DNA of 64,000 nt from Sorex araneus (Eukaryota > Chordata > Mammalia > Eulipotyphla > Soricidae): NCBI RefSeq assembly GCF_027595985.1, contig NC_073313.1, positions 83,454,494 through 83,518,493 on the forward strand, written 5' to 3'. The notes beneath the pieces were generated by a model. That model was not told the DNA's origin, made no database searches, and saw nothing but the letters and a program-made list of their open reading frames with translations. The first letter of the stretch is position 1; the number at the start of each line of letters is the position of its first letter. The position numbers and the translations under genes were made by a program. Positions 1-11,306 of the stretch are shown one piece after another.

Positions 1-1195
1 CATATTTTCCAAAGAGCTTGAACAAGTGCACAATTCCACAAACAATGAATGAGGGATCCTTTTCCCTCCACATCCATGGCTAGCGTTGGTTGTTTCTGCT
101 CTTTGTCAAGTTTGCCATTTGCACTGGTGGGAAGTAATATCTTGTTTTGACTTGCATTTCCCTGGTGACAAGTGGAGCACATTTTTCATATCCTTACTGG
201 TCATCTTTATGTCTTTAAGGAATTGGCTCTTTATCCCTTCTCCCCATTAATTTTTTTCTGTTGCTAAGTTTTACAAATGCTTTATAAATGTTTTATATTA
301 ACCCTTTGTCAGATCAGTGGTGAGCAATTATTTCCTCCTGGTGTCTTCATTCTGGTCGTACCTTCTTTAGAAGAGCAGAGCTTCTTAACTTTCTATTTCC
401 CACATTTGATTTGTTTTGCTTCTGTTTGCCTGGCAAATGGTATTGAATCACTAAAGATGCCTCTTGATTTATGTCATAAAGGTTTCTACCTATGTTTTCT
501 TCAACACACTATATGAATTCAGGACTGGTATTGAGGACTTTAACCCATATTAATTGACTGTTGTGTAAGTTGTGAAATAGGGGGTCTGAGTTAATTTTTT
601 TTCCCATGTGGCTGACCAGTGCTTTCAGCAGCATTTGTTGAAGAGGGTTTTCTTGACTCACTTCATACTGCTAGCTCCTTTGTCAAAGATTAGTCTCAGA
701 ATATTGCATTAGTCTGAGTCTGTCTGTATTCCGGTATCACACTGTATTCATTACTGTAGTTTTATAGTGTAATTTTAAGTTGGGGAAAGAAAAGCTTTTC
801 ATTATTTTCCCACAGGATTGTTTTGGGTATTTGGGAATGTTTGTTGCTACATATATATTCCAACAGTATTTGATTCACATCTAAAAGAAGTCAGGGATAT
901 TTTTATTTGGACTGCATTGATTCTGTGTATTGCTTTGAGAAGGATGGTCATTTTGACAATATTAATCCTGTCGATCTATAAACAAGGGATGTGCTTGCAT
1001 TTATTTGTGTCTTCTATTTCTTTTAGCAGTGACTTTCCTTTAAGTATTTGACCTCTTTACTAAGCTGATTCCTAGATAAGTCGATTTCTGGGGCCATAAT
1101 AGTCAATGCAATTAAAACATTTTTTCTTTCTATTCTACTTCATTCTTTGCATACCGAAATGCCATGAATTTCTCTATGTTGAAATCCTTTCTAAA
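1..1195 (-). mobile_element. L1 LINE fragment, 3' part of ORF2 (antisense, degraded)
   Basis: Read on the minus strand this is L1 ORF2 C-terminal sequence. The plus strand shows the typical antisense landmarks: CCTTTGTCAGAT near 302, TTTATGTCATAAAG near 470, GCATTTGTTGAAGAGG near 632, CCTTTGTCAAAGATTAG near 677 and TTACTGTAGTTTTATAGTGTAA near 750. The frame is broken many times. The fragment runs off the left edge and stops at a SINE. Confidence 0.8.
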
Positions 1196-1200
1196 TTTTG

Positions 1201-1362
1201 TTTGGGGGCCACATCTAGCAGTACTTTGGGCTTACTCTTGGCTGTGTGCACAAAGGCCACTCCTGGTTGGACTTGGGGGACACTATGTGGTGCCAGGAAT
1301 TGAACCATGATCAGCTGCATGCAAGGCAAGCTCCCTACCCACTGTGCTATCACCCCGTCCCT
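1201..1362 (-). mobile_element. Class A SINE, diverged
   Basis: The plus strand starts at TTTGGGGGCC and ends in CTGTGCTATCACCCC, the reverse complement of the class A head. The B-box region is degraded (AATTGAACC). It lies at the end of the L1 fragment. Confidence 0.75.
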
Positions 1363-2061
1363 AAAAATATTAATTTTAATAACTGTGCTGTGGCAATATA
1401 ACTTCTATGGGATTAACCCCCCAAAGGGAACATTGGGTTGTCCCCCTGTCCTAATAGGTACCAGTTGTTTAACATTTCTAATTTTTCATAAAACTTTGTT
1501 ATTTTCAACTTATTTTTAAAGCATTCTGGAAAAAGTATTGACTAACAATATGGAGAGGTGTTGCTTTCATTCTTTCCTGTTTGTTTTTGCAGACATAAAG
1601 CATTCAAACTTTATTTTGAATATATAAGACATTTCAGTGTTCAATTAATTGATGTTGCTAATATCTGGGTAGGTTTTACTCTAGTCTCTAAGGGTACTGT
1701 TACATCAGCTCTAGTTTCTGCCCCTTGAGATACTCTTTACATTTTCTAGATCCTTTGCACTCTCCCGCACTCAGTTTATTTAAATGTTCATTTTGGCTAA
1801 GGTGAAGATTATAACATCAAACAAATACTGTAATTTTATCACTTACATTGTAAAATTTTCTTTAGATTCCTAACAACTGACCTACCGTTGCATTTTGTTT
1901 AATACCAATTCAGTACCACCAGCTTGAGTTTTTGAGTGTTTACTTTGCATCAGTGATTTTAACCTGTCCTATGACTTTATCATGCTAAGAAACTGTTATG
2001 CCAAGTTTAATATCTAGACCAAGTTCAGACCTAGTTGTTTGTCGTTCTAAGTATTTTCTTT
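1363..2061. other. No feature recognised
   Basis: AT-rich single-copy sequence; no gene, splice structure or young repeat seen. Confidence 0.4.
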
Positions 2062-2480
2062 GGGACTGTAAAGATAGTACAGAGGTTAAGGCCTTGCATG
2101 CAGCTGATTTAGGTTCCATCCCTGCCACAACGTATGGTCCCCTAAGCATTACCAGGAATCATCCCTGAGTGATAGCACAGCGGGTAGGGCATTTGCCTTG
2201 CATGCAACCGACCTGGGTGCGATTCCTCCATCCATCTTGGAGAGCCCGGCAAGCTACCGAGAGTATCCCGCCCACACAGCAGAGCCTGGCAAGCTACGCG
2301 TGGCGTATTCAATATGCCAAAAACAGTAATAACAAGTCTCACAATGGAGACGTTACTGGTCCCCAGCTCGAGCAATTGATGAACAACGGGACACCAGTGC
2401 TACAGTGCATCCCGGAACTCAGAGACAGGAGTTGCCCCTGAGCATGGCCAGGTGTTACCCCCAAACCAAAATAAAAGAAA
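2062..2480 (+). mobile_element. Class A SINE interrupted by a class B SINE
   Basis: The outer element opens with GGGACTGTAAAGATAGTACAG, reaches ACCAGGAATCATCCCTGAG at about 2167, and resumes after 2408 with AACTCAGAGACAGGAGTTGCCCC through the GGTGTTACCCCCAAACC tail and an A-rich end. The class A reading frame of motifs is continuous once 2168-2408 is removed. CATCCC borders both sides and may be the short TSD. Confidence 0.8.
2168..2408 (+). mobile_element. Class B SINE nested in a class A SINE
   Basis: Starts at GTGATAGCACAGCGGGTAGGG, with a slightly altered B box (GGTGCGATTCC). Both copies of the internal GGCAAGCTAC repeat are present, then GTATTCAATATGCCAAAAACAG, GAGACGTTACTGG and the terminal GCTACAGTG. 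No A-tail. Confidence 0.88.
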
Positions 2481-2777
2481 TTACTTAAAAGTAAAATAAA
2501 TAAATAAATATCATTCAATACATTTCATAAACTAGCACTTCTTTACTTTTGTGGTTTTAGTTTTCTCATTATAAACTGAAAACTAATGAACTTTGAGCAT
2601 CACACTCCAGGTTAGTTTCTACCCTGAAGTGCTTCACAGAGATAACTGTAATGTAATGGAATCATATTAGAAAGCTGTAGTTGAACATTACACTGAGAAT
2701 CTGGTGATGGCTTCTCTTGCTGGAATTGAGAATTGCAATCTGGAAGAGTAAATGGTATTTCTTTCTTTTCAGGGAGG

Positions 2778-3029
2778 TACTGTAGCATTGTCGCACTGAC
2801 ATCGAATTATTCATCGACTTACTTGAGCGGGCACCAGTAACGTCTCCATTGTGAGACTTGTTACTGTTTTTGGCATATCGAATATGCCACAGGTAGCTTG
2901 CCAGGCTCTGCCGTGCGGGCGGGATACTCTCAGTAGCTTGCCGGGCTCTCCGAGAGGGATGGAGGAATTGAACCTGGGTCAGCCGCGTGCAAGGCAAATG
3001 CCCTAACCGCTGTGCTATTCCTCCAGTAC
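2778..3029 (-). mobile_element. Class B SINE with TSD
   Basis: A full class B body and head in reverse complement, from the CAGTG-type end to GCTGTGCTATTCCTCCAGT. TTCAGGGAG flanks both sides (about 2769-2777 and 3030-3038), a 9-bp target-site duplication. Confidence 0.88.
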
Positions 3030-3431
3030 TTCAGGGAGACACAATTCCTAATTATATATGGCATTAAAAATTATACATATTCAAAACAACTTCATGTAGT
3101 GCTTTTCTTTTCTGTTAAGAGGTTTATTAAACATGGCACTCGATTATATTTTGCTAGACAGTTAACATCCATGAGAACAGGAACTATGGCTTGTATATTG
3201 TATTTATTTAGAGAATGATGGAAGAAATCAGGTTTTGTAAATAAGTTACACACAGCTGACAATTTGAGTATTTTATTCAATGACTACCCACTATTAGAAT
3301 ACATCTACCTTTATTATTTATATAATTTTAGATTAAATTGGTATTCATTGGGAACATACTTGGGCTGTGGGAGGTGATAGTAAATGTCACTACACTCCTA
3401 GCAATGTTTCGTTCAAATTCAGTGTTGCTTT

Positions 3432-3640
3432 CACTGTAACACTGTATCACTGTCATCCCATTGCTCATCGATTTTGCTCTAGTGGGCACCAGTAATGTCT
3501 CCATTGTGGGACTTGTTACTGTTTTTGGCATGCGAGTATGCCATGGGGAGCTTGCCAGGGTCTCTGAAAGGGATGGATGAATCGAACTCGGGTCGACCTT
3601 GTGCAAGGCAAACGCTTACCCGTTGTGCTATCGCTCCAGC
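3432..3640 (-). mobile_element. Class B SINE with internal deletion and TSD
   Basis: Head and distal body are intact but only one GGCAAGCTAC-type unit remains: GGGAGCTTGCCAGGG runs straight into TCTCTGAAAGGGATGG. The loss of about 44 nt spans exactly one unit between the internal direct repeats. AGTGTTGCYTT lies on both sides (3421-3431 and 3644-3654) as the TSD. Confidence 0.85.
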
Positions 3641-3654
3641 CCCAGTGTTGCCTT

Positions 3655-4111
3655 AAATGCAATTATTCTGTGTAGGGCATTTTTAATAGAATGGTAGAGA
3701 TAGAAGACTTACTGTAGTCTATGCAGGTGTATTTGTGAGTGAGAAAGAGGTAACAGGTGGGAAAATAATCCAGCAATGATGAATCAGGAATCAAAAATGT
3801 CAAGGGAATGTCTCGTGGAAGTACAGAATTACGGTTCAATATATCATGGAAAGATGCCTAAGAAGTATGAACAAGGAATACATGAATTCTCTTATGATAT
3901 TATGGCTGTACTTATTCATCATTAACCTTGTGAGCCTAATAGATAACATATAGATCCCTAAAACCATGTTATCTATCCACTAATCTTTTAGAAATTTATT
4001 TAATATTTTGAAAATAATGCACACACATGAGAATCTATGACTAAATTGTATTTGTATCTTCAATATCCAGCGGTGTGGCCCCCAAGTTAGTTCTCTATAA
4101 ATATTTTTTCA
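3655..4111. other. No feature recognised
   Basis: Single-copy AT-rich sequence with no supported gene or repeat. Confidence 0.4.
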
Positions 4112-4200
4112 GGGGCCAGGGATGTCTCAAGTGGCAAAAACACATGGTTTGCATGGAAAAAGGACTGAGTTCAGTCCTGGCACTGAGTGCCCTGCCCTTT
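4112..4200 (+). mobile_element. Old class A SINE fragment
   Basis: GGGGCCAGGGATGTCTCAAG and TTCAGTCCTGGCACTGAG recall the class A head and mid-region, but the boxes are eroded and the 3' half is not clear. Confidence 0.45.
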
Positions 4201-4778
4201 TCTGCACTGCAATCTGGCACTGAGTACCACTTAAAGTGACCACTATTTATTTTTTTAAATAGTTTTAAAAAATAAAGTTAATGGTGGGATTGAAAAGAAG
4301 GAGCCTTTGGGACTTTGGTGGAGGGAATTGAACATTCTGGCAGTGGGTATGGTGTTGGAATGACATGTGTATAAAATGTTCATTAATGTTATAATTGTAG
4401 TATCTCTAGATACTTTAATTATAAAAAGAGAAATTACATATTACTATCAATTCACACTATGCAATTGGATATAGGCCACCAAATAAAGTTTAGACTCATG
4501 TATTTGCTTGAAGATAATCTTTCAGGACTACTTTGTTATTGTAATTGTCAAAATCCTTAACCTTTTTTGAATTTCCTTTGTCTTTTGGCAAACCTCATAA
4601 TCCAACTTGTGTTTTATCAGTGTCTACTAATATGAATATCATGTTGCTATTTGAGACCTGAATTTTTTTAGTATTAAAAAATTAGGGACTACAATTTAGT
4701 TGTACATGTCATTGGTATTACCATTCATATTCAGACCATGAGAATGTAAATTCAGTTTTATGTCAGTGTGAATTGAAA
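4201..4778. other. No feature recognised
   Basis: AT-rich unique sequence up to the TSD of the next SINE. Confidence 0.4.
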
Positions 4779-4794
4779 ATATTTCTGTAATGCT

Positions 4795-4969
4795 AGAAGC
4801 TGGAGTAGTAGCACAGCGGGTAGGGCGTTTGCCTTGCACACGGCCGATCCAGGTTCAATTTCCAGCATCCCATATGGTCCCCTGAGCACCGCCAGGAGTG
4901 ATTCCTGAGTGCATGAGCCAGGAGTAACCCCTGTGCAATGCCAGGTGTAACCTAAAAACAAAAAAGAAC
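4795..4969 (+). mobile_element. Class A SINE with 16-bp TSD
   Basis: GCTGGAGTAGTAGCACAGCGG head, CATCCCATATGGTCCCCTGAG middle and an AAAAACAAAAAAG tail. ATATTTCTGTAATGCT is duplicated at 4779-4794 and 4970-4985, giving a clean LINE-mediated insertion. Confidence 0.95.
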
Positions 4970-4985
4970 ATATTTCTGTAATGCT

Positions 4986-6000
4986 GAGGACCCTTGTAAT
5001 CTCTTGTGGGATTATACAATTGTTTGAAATAGAATCAAGTCATTTTGGTCCTCTGCAGTGATGAATTTAATCAATCATTAAATTAATTCAATAATTACCC
5101 AAATGTAATCATTTGGGTAGCAACCAAAATAGCGAATCATTAGTCTAGGATAAAGATAATATAATGCTAATCTTTACTTTATCATGCCTATAAGGTGAAC
5201 ACGCATGGTATATAATTGATAGATGTAACTTGATAATAATAGTATAGCATTTGATAAACAATGAGCATTTCATTCATCTCAGCATAAATGTAGTAATTTT
5301 TTTGAGTACTTAAGGCATTCCCACTCCCCATCTTCCTTTTTTTGCCTAACCATCTAAGTTGAGTTTATCTTTGAATGAGTCTTAACCATAGGTATCTTTA
5401 AGTTTCTCTATATCTTGGTGTTTACCTTTGTGTACATATATCCTTGCTGCTTTGACTTAAGTCTTATTTTCTTTAAGTCTTGTTTTCAGTTTCTTGCTTT
5501 ACTGTCACGATCTTAATCAAATCTTGCCCTGACATTCTCACATGGAGAAAATCATTGTTTGTTTTGCCTTCTCTTATTTGCGTACAACAGACTTTAATAT
5601 TATAAGCTAACAAGTTAGCAGTAGAGGGAGGAATTTTTAAATTAACAGCTACCTTCACAGTTCTTACGTAATTTTAAAATATTGGTTCAAAGTTTTTATT
5701 TTGATGACTTTTTTGGTAGAGAAATTTTATTATTGAGGGGAGGGGTTTACTATGCCCAAGGGCTTTTATGCTTCCCTTGCCAGCTGGATACCAGATTTCT
5801 GGACCACATGTTCTTTTGAGTGGGTGATTTAAAACCCAGCATGTCAAGCATTCTCTAACTTATTTGCCAGACTTGCATGAGAAGATATATTAAAAAAATT
5901 ATAAGCAATACACGATCCTCTGGCTTCCATCGACAGGCTGTAATGAGCTATCATACTGTAATTACTGAAAGATGGAAAGAAAATTGAGAAACTGAAGATT
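4986..6000. other. No feature recognised
   Basis: About 1 kb of AT-rich single-copy sequence. The short open frames here have no recognisable similarity. Confidence 0.4.
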
Positions 6001-6832
6001 TTTTAAAATTTTATTGAATCACTGTGAGATAGTTACAAGCTTTCATGTTTGGGTTACAATCACACAATGATCAAACACCCATCCCTCCACCAGTGCACAT
6101 TCCCCACCACCAATATCCTTGGTAAACCCCCCCCCCCGCTTTCCCACCCTCCCCCTGCCTCCATGGCAGACAATATTCCCCATACTCTCTTCTTTTGGGC
6201 ATTATGACTTGCAACAAAGACACTGAGAGGTCATCATGTTTGATCCATTATCTACTTTTGGCATGCATCTCCCATCCCAACTGGTTCCTCCAGCCATCAT
6301 TTTCTTAGTGATCCCTTCTCTATTCCATCTGCCTTCTCCCAACCGCTCATGAAGCAGGCTTCCAGCTATATGGCAATCATCCTGGCCCTTGTATCTATTG
6401 TCCTTGGGTGTCAGCCTTCTGTGATGTTATTTTATACTCCACAAATGAGTGCAGTCCTATGTCCCTCTCTTTCTGACTCATTACACTTAGCATGATGCTC
6501 TCCATGTCTATCCGTTTATAAGCAAATTTCATGACTTCATCTCTCCTAATAGATGCATAGTATTCCATTATGTAAATGTACCAAAGTTTCTTTAATCAGT
6601 CATCTATTCTAGGGCACTTGGGTTGTTTCCAGCTTTTGGCTATTGTGAACAGTGCTGCAATGAACATATAGGTACAGATGTCATTTCTACTGTGCTTTTT
6701 TGCATCCTCGATATATATTCCCAGAAGTGGTATTGCGGGGTCATAATGAAGCTCAATTTTTAGTTTTTGAAGGACTGTCCATATTGTTTTCCAGAAAGGC
6801 TGGACCAGTCGGCATTCCCACCAACAGTGAAA
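6001..6832 (-). mobile_element. Truncated L1, 3'UTR and ORF2 end (lineage-specific)
   Basis: The plus strand begins with the reverse complement of the L1 tail (TTTAAAATTTTATTGAATCAC), then the 3'UTR with its C-rich complement of a G-rich tract at about 6090-6160. ORF2 end sequence follows, including TTGGCTATTGTGAACAGTGC near 6637 and CAGAAAGGCTGGACCAG near 6793. It is 5'-truncated. This is the longest example in the window of the L1 3'UTR type seen again near 19.0, 33.5, 34.7, 49.7 and 50.8 kb. Confidence 0.88.
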
Positions 6833-7257
6833 AAAGTCCCTTTTAGAAGAAGAATTATTTTATTAGTACCTATGACTCTATTATTGTGACATCTGAGAAA
6901 TTTAAATATTGAAAAACTCAAAGCCATTATTTGGTGACAAGCCTTACAATTGAGATTTGTGGCAGATTTTGTTTTCAACTTAAATGTTAACATTGCTTAT
7001 TAATATTATCTACTTATAGATATTAGAATGCCTTGAGATAATGAAGATAAAAACATCTAACATAGTAGCTTCCGCAGAGTAAGAGTTCTATAACTGTTAA
7101 TTATTATTAATATTCGGGAATACACATTGTTTGATGACCGAGATAATAGCTTTAAAATATATCATAAAATGTGCCCAGCAAAGACACTTATACTCCTCTT
7201 GGGTTTTCAGTGGTATTTTTAGGAACTCTAAACTTATTTTTGGTAAAATTTTATTTA
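6833..7257. other. No feature recognised
   Basis: AT-rich unique sequence between the truncated L1 and the next SINE. Confidence 0.4.
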
Positions 7258-7323
7258 GTGAAATTCCAGCCACTAGCTCCTTCATAACATATTTCATTGA
7301 ATTTTAATTGTTTATTATATTTT

Positions 7324-7574
7324 TCGGACTGGAGCAATAGCACAGCGGGTAAGGCCTTTGCCTTGCACGCGGCCGACCTGGGTACGATTCCTCCATCCGT
7401 CTCGGAGAGCCCAGTAAGCTTAAGCTACTGAGAGTATCCCACCACTAAGGCAGAGCCTGGCAAGCTACCCGTAGTGTATTCGATATGCCAAAAATAATAA
7501 CAAGTCTCACAGTGGACACGTTACTGGTGCCCACTGGAGCAAATCTATGAACAATGGGGACAGCATTGCTACAG
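7324..7574 (+). mobile_element. Class B SINE, possibly with a 5' extension
   Basis: CGGACTGGAGCAATAGCACAG opens a full-length class B copy ending GCATTGCTACAGTG; the internal repeat is partly duplicated (AAGCTTAAGCTACTG). About 50 nt 5' of the head resembles the 5' flank of the class B copy at 40.9 kb. GAAATTCCA occurs at 7261-7269 and again at 7576-7584, which would put the 5' boundary near 7270 if it is the TSD. Confidence 0.85.
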
Positions 7575-7854
7575 TGAAATTCCAAGTATTCCAATGGTTA
7601 AAATTGATTCAGGGAATATTTGATGAATATTTTATATGTGTGTACTCAGAGCACAGCAAGAAAAATGTGCTATCACAGGTAAAAACAGGAAAACAGAAGC
7701 TCAAACTAAACATTCACTTAACAGGATAAATATGCCAGATCATTTAAGCTCTGAGAAGTATCAGACTGCCTAGTTTATAAGTAGGTAAGCTGTTTCTAAC
7801 TCTAAAAGTGTTTCAAAAATGAAAATGATCTTACAAGATAAGGCAGGGTGGAAG

Positions 7855-7966
7855 AGGAGATTTCTGGACAAACCTACAGTACAGGAGATTTCTGGACAAA
7901 CCTACAGTACAGGAGATTTCTGGACAAACCTGCAGTAGAGGATATTTCTGGACAAACCTACAGTAG
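7855..7966 (+). repeat. 28-bp minisatellite, four tandem copies
   Basis: Four head-to-tail copies of a unit starting AGGAGATTTCTGGACAAACC at 7855, 7883, 7911 and 7939. The first two are identical. The third has TGCAGTAG at its end and the fourth GGATATTTC with CAGTAG. Confidence 0.95.
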
Positions 7967-9393
7967 AAAGGTAGCTGAATACACAAAACCATGTATTCAA
8001 GGGAGGGAGTGATCTGTGAAACGGAAGGAGAGTGTCAAGGCAGTTGTGGTGAAATTAATGGAGGACACAAACCCACAAGAGTTCATAAATCCTCATGATC
8101 TCTGAGATAATGTGCCATCCTTAGAGATTTAAACCTACAGAGTACTCTGCTGGTTTTCAGCACTTTGAAATGCCTCCATGTAAGGAATTAAGTTCTAACC
8201 AAAAAGTTCTTTGTCCGTGAAAGAAACTAAATGAATCATGACACTTGGGATAAACTTCTGGTAGTCTGCCTGTTTACCCATTTCTGACTACAGATTGTTA
8301 AGATCTGATAAAATCAAATCTTTAGCTTTATGTGCACTAACATTTAAGGCCTCTTAATCCTGGCGCTGAACCTTCCTGGATTTCTTCAGGGGTGAAGTCA
8401 TCAATAGGTTACTTTGTTTCTTACTGGCTCTCATAACTCTATTGTGAGCTCACTTAGAGTTATTTGATGTATTTTCATATTTGATGAGAACTCGATTTTC
8501 TTTACCTTCCCTATTCAACTATGGACTTAAATTGTACATTATATAGAAATCGGCACGTAATAATTTCTTCGTTTACTGAGGTGAAGCTGAGTTAAAATGA
8601 ATGTACTTCACAGAGTTGTTCTTCTTAAGGTATATTTCATTTTAGGCTTAAAATGTTGCTTTTCATTCTCATAGCATAATTTAGCCTATCTTTTTTCCAG
8701 CTCCCTTCTACTTGGGGTTTTTGTAAGTTTTCTTTTGAGACTCGTTGAGATTGACTGCGAGAGGAAAGAGAACTGTTCCAGGAGGATGACATTATAATGA
8801 CTCTATTACAGTTGTATACTTTTCTTTCATGTTGGCAAGAGTATCGACTACTTGTTCAAAATTCAATTGAGTTTTTTAAAAAAACTAGTCTCTTTTACAT
8901 TCTCTCTAAATTTTCTATAAATACCCACAATATCCAAGCCAGGGTAAATCATCCTGAGATTAAAACTGACTTCTTAAATATGTTTAAGAAACGATACTCT
9001 TAGGTTAATGCTCCCAACTCTTCATTCTTAACTCAAAAGCAGCCACTTTTCATAATAATTCTAAGCAGTTGGTTCATAAATAGGGATATAATCACAAAAA
9101 TGATTGTGGAAATAATTCCACTAGCAAAATTAACTTCAGGTACTACGGGTAGCACTTGTCCGGAAAACTCACTTTCCCAGGAAATTCTCTTTAAGTATAA
9201 CAGAGGTTTTGACATTGATGAATTAAGCTATTCGGTAGTAGTAATCAGGGTACATTTGGATCTCCAACACTGGTTTCGGTTTCAAAGCTTCCCCACCACC
9301 TGCCAGCCACTACCCTTCCCTCATTTGATACGTGTTCTTAATAATTACTGGGAGACTTTTTACTGAGATTTGGATTCCAAATGTACTGGTTAT
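7967..9393. other. No feature recognised
   Basis: About 1.4 kb of single-copy sequence. Small open frames at 8797-9003 and 9100-9366 lack recognisable motifs, splice support or codon character. Confidence 0.4.
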
Positions 9394-9634
9394 ATTATCA
9401 CTGTAGCACTGCCCTCCCGTTATTCATCAATTTGCTTGAGAAGGCACCAGTAACGTCTCCATTGTGAGACTTATTGTTACTGTTTTTGGCATATCGAATA
9501 TGCCACATGTAGCTTGCTAGGCTCTATTGTGTGGGTGGTATACTCTCGGTAGGTTGCCAGGATCTCCGAGAGGGGCAGAGGAATAGAACCCGGGTTGGCC
9601 GGGTGCAAGGCAAACGCCCTGGCTATAGTACCAG
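9394..9634 (-). mobile_element. Class B SINE
   Basis: A full body in reverse complement with both internal repeat units (GTAGCTTGCTAGGCTC and GTAGGTTGCCAGGATC) and the complement of the B box (AATAGAACCCGGG). The A-box end is eroded (GGCTATAGTACC). No TSD was obvious. Confidence 0.85.
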
Positions 9635-10011
9635 GGGTGAATTCAGGGATACCCTGGGATGCCTATTAGATACAATGATGAATACATTTCCGACGTTGAA
9701 ACACTTAGATGCTGCCTTAGTTTACCTCTGTGGTAATGTTACCTTTATGTGAACCACAAGTTTGACTACAGTTACTTAGGCTTTTACTTTTAAGTGTTTA
9801 AACAGTTTTTAGCAAAATATTTTCAATGAATATATTGGCCCCCTAAATCCAATAGACTTCAGTATGCATTTTGAGAGGGGCATTAACACTTTCAGACTAC
9901 TGAGGTACTGGTTAAAGTTCTGCAGCAGGAATTGATAGGATTTCATTGCAGCAAAAACATTTTTCTTTAATTTAAATCCTGTGAAAATTCATATGTCCAA
10001 AGGGAGGGTGG
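9635..10011. other. No feature recognised
   Basis: Single-copy sequence preceding the sense L1. Confidence 0.4.
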
Positions 10012-10108
10012 TATACCCAAGTTATATTTAAAAACTCATTACTCAGCAATAACAGTAAACACTATTTAAAAGGGAAGATAACCTAAACAGATACTTTTCC
10101 AAAGAAGA

Positions 10109-10256
10109 CATGGACCGGAACAATAGTATGCCAGTAGGTCACTTGCCTTGCATGTGGGTTTGATCTTCAAGCACTGCCAGGAATTAACTCGGAGCTCAGA
10201 GCCAGGAATAAGCCCTAAGCATAGCTGGGTGTGGCCCCAAACCCCAAACGAACAGA
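10109..10256 (+). mobile_element. Class A SINE, old, inside L1
   Basis: GGACCGGAACAATAGTATGCC head, AGAGCCAGGAATAAGCCC and GGTGTGGCCCCAAACCCC near the 3' end. The segment between head and GCACTGCCAGGAATTAACTC is shortened. Confidence 0.7.
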
Positions 10257-10561
10257 GAAAGCAGATAGATGAGGAACAGACACATTTGGGAGAAAAAGGG
10301 CACAATATCACTTACCAGGAAAACATGCAAATCAAAACCAATGAAATAGAAATTAATATCCATAAGAATGGACTATATAAAAAGTCAGAAACAACAGGTG
10401 TTAGAATGCTGACCAAAAAGGAAGCCCAGTATGTTTTTAGTGGGAATGTAAATTGCCAAAAACTAAATTTAAAAAGAGAAAAATGTGAAAATGAAAATTT
10501 CATATAATCCAGTAGTGCCACTCCCAAGGCTTTCATTTGAAGGATATAAAAATATTGATTC

Positions 10562-10730
10562 AGGGGCCAGGGAGATAGTACAGCAGGTAGGTCACTCCCA
10601 TTGCACACAGCTGACCTGGGTTCGATACTTGGCATTGCATATGGTTCCCTAGCCCCCTCCAGGAGTGAACTCTCTAAGTACAGAGCCAGGATCAAACCCT
10701 GAGCACTGCCAGGTATGACCACCAAACAAA
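10562..10730 (+). mobile_element. Class A SINE inside L1
   Basis: GGGGCCAGGGAGATAGTACAG start, a good B box (GGTTCGATAC), GCATATGGTTCCCTAG middle and GAGCACTGCCAGGTATGACC end. Confidence 0.8.
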
Positions 10731-10926
10731 ATTATATACACCCAAACACACACATATATATTCAGAATAATATATGCTATATGCTCCCATATGTTCATAG
10801 CAGCATATTAATAATAGCCAAAACATGCAATCAACCTAAATACCCATTGATGGATGATGGAATAAAGAATATATGTTATAGATCCTCTGTGGAATACTAC
10901 TATGCTATCAAAAAGGATAAGGCCTT

Positions 10927-11093
10927 GAGGCCAGAAAGATAGAACAGCAGGTAGGGCGCTTGCCTTACATGAGGCCAACCTGGGTTAGATCCCTGGCATC
11001 CCATATATGGTCCCCTGAGCGCCACCAGGATTAATTCCTGAATGCAGATCTGGGACAAAACCCTGAGAGTTTTGGTGAACACTGCCACCAAAA
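10927..11093 (+). mobile_element. Class A SINE with TSD inside L1
   Basis: GAGGCCAGAAAGATAGAACAG to CACTGCCACC plus A-run. The host L1 sequence AAAAGGATAAGGYCTT is repeated on both sides (about 10911-10926 and 11094-11108). Confidence 0.88.
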
Positions 11094-11132
11094 AAAGGAT
11101 AAGGTCTTTCTTAACAATATTAATGGAATTTG

Positions 11133-11306
11133 GGGCTAGAGTGATAGCACAGTGAGTAGGGCGTTTGCCTTGCACGCGGCCGACCTGGGTTCAAATCCCA
11201 GCATCCCATATGGTCCCCTGAGCACCGCCAGGAGTAATTCCTGAGTAACCAGGAGTAACCCCTGTGCATCACCGGGTGTGACCCAAAAAGCAAAAAAAAA
11301 ACCCCA
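11133..11306 (+). mobile_element. Class A SINE with 18-bp TSD inside L1
   Basis: Well-conserved copy (GGGCTAGAGTGATAGCACAG to GGGTGTGACCCAAAAAGC and an A-tail) lacking the GCAGAGCC segment. CAATATTAATGGAATTTG is duplicated at 11115-11132 and 11307-11324. Confidence 0.95.

Noticed and set aside
7855..7966. CRISPR-like repeat array
   Set aside because: The 28-bp units are directly adjacent with no spacers, and the context is mammalian.
10148..10507. 119-codon frame on the plus strand
   Set aside because: Made of a SINE 3' half plus degraded L1 ORF2; a fragment of a dead element, not a gene.
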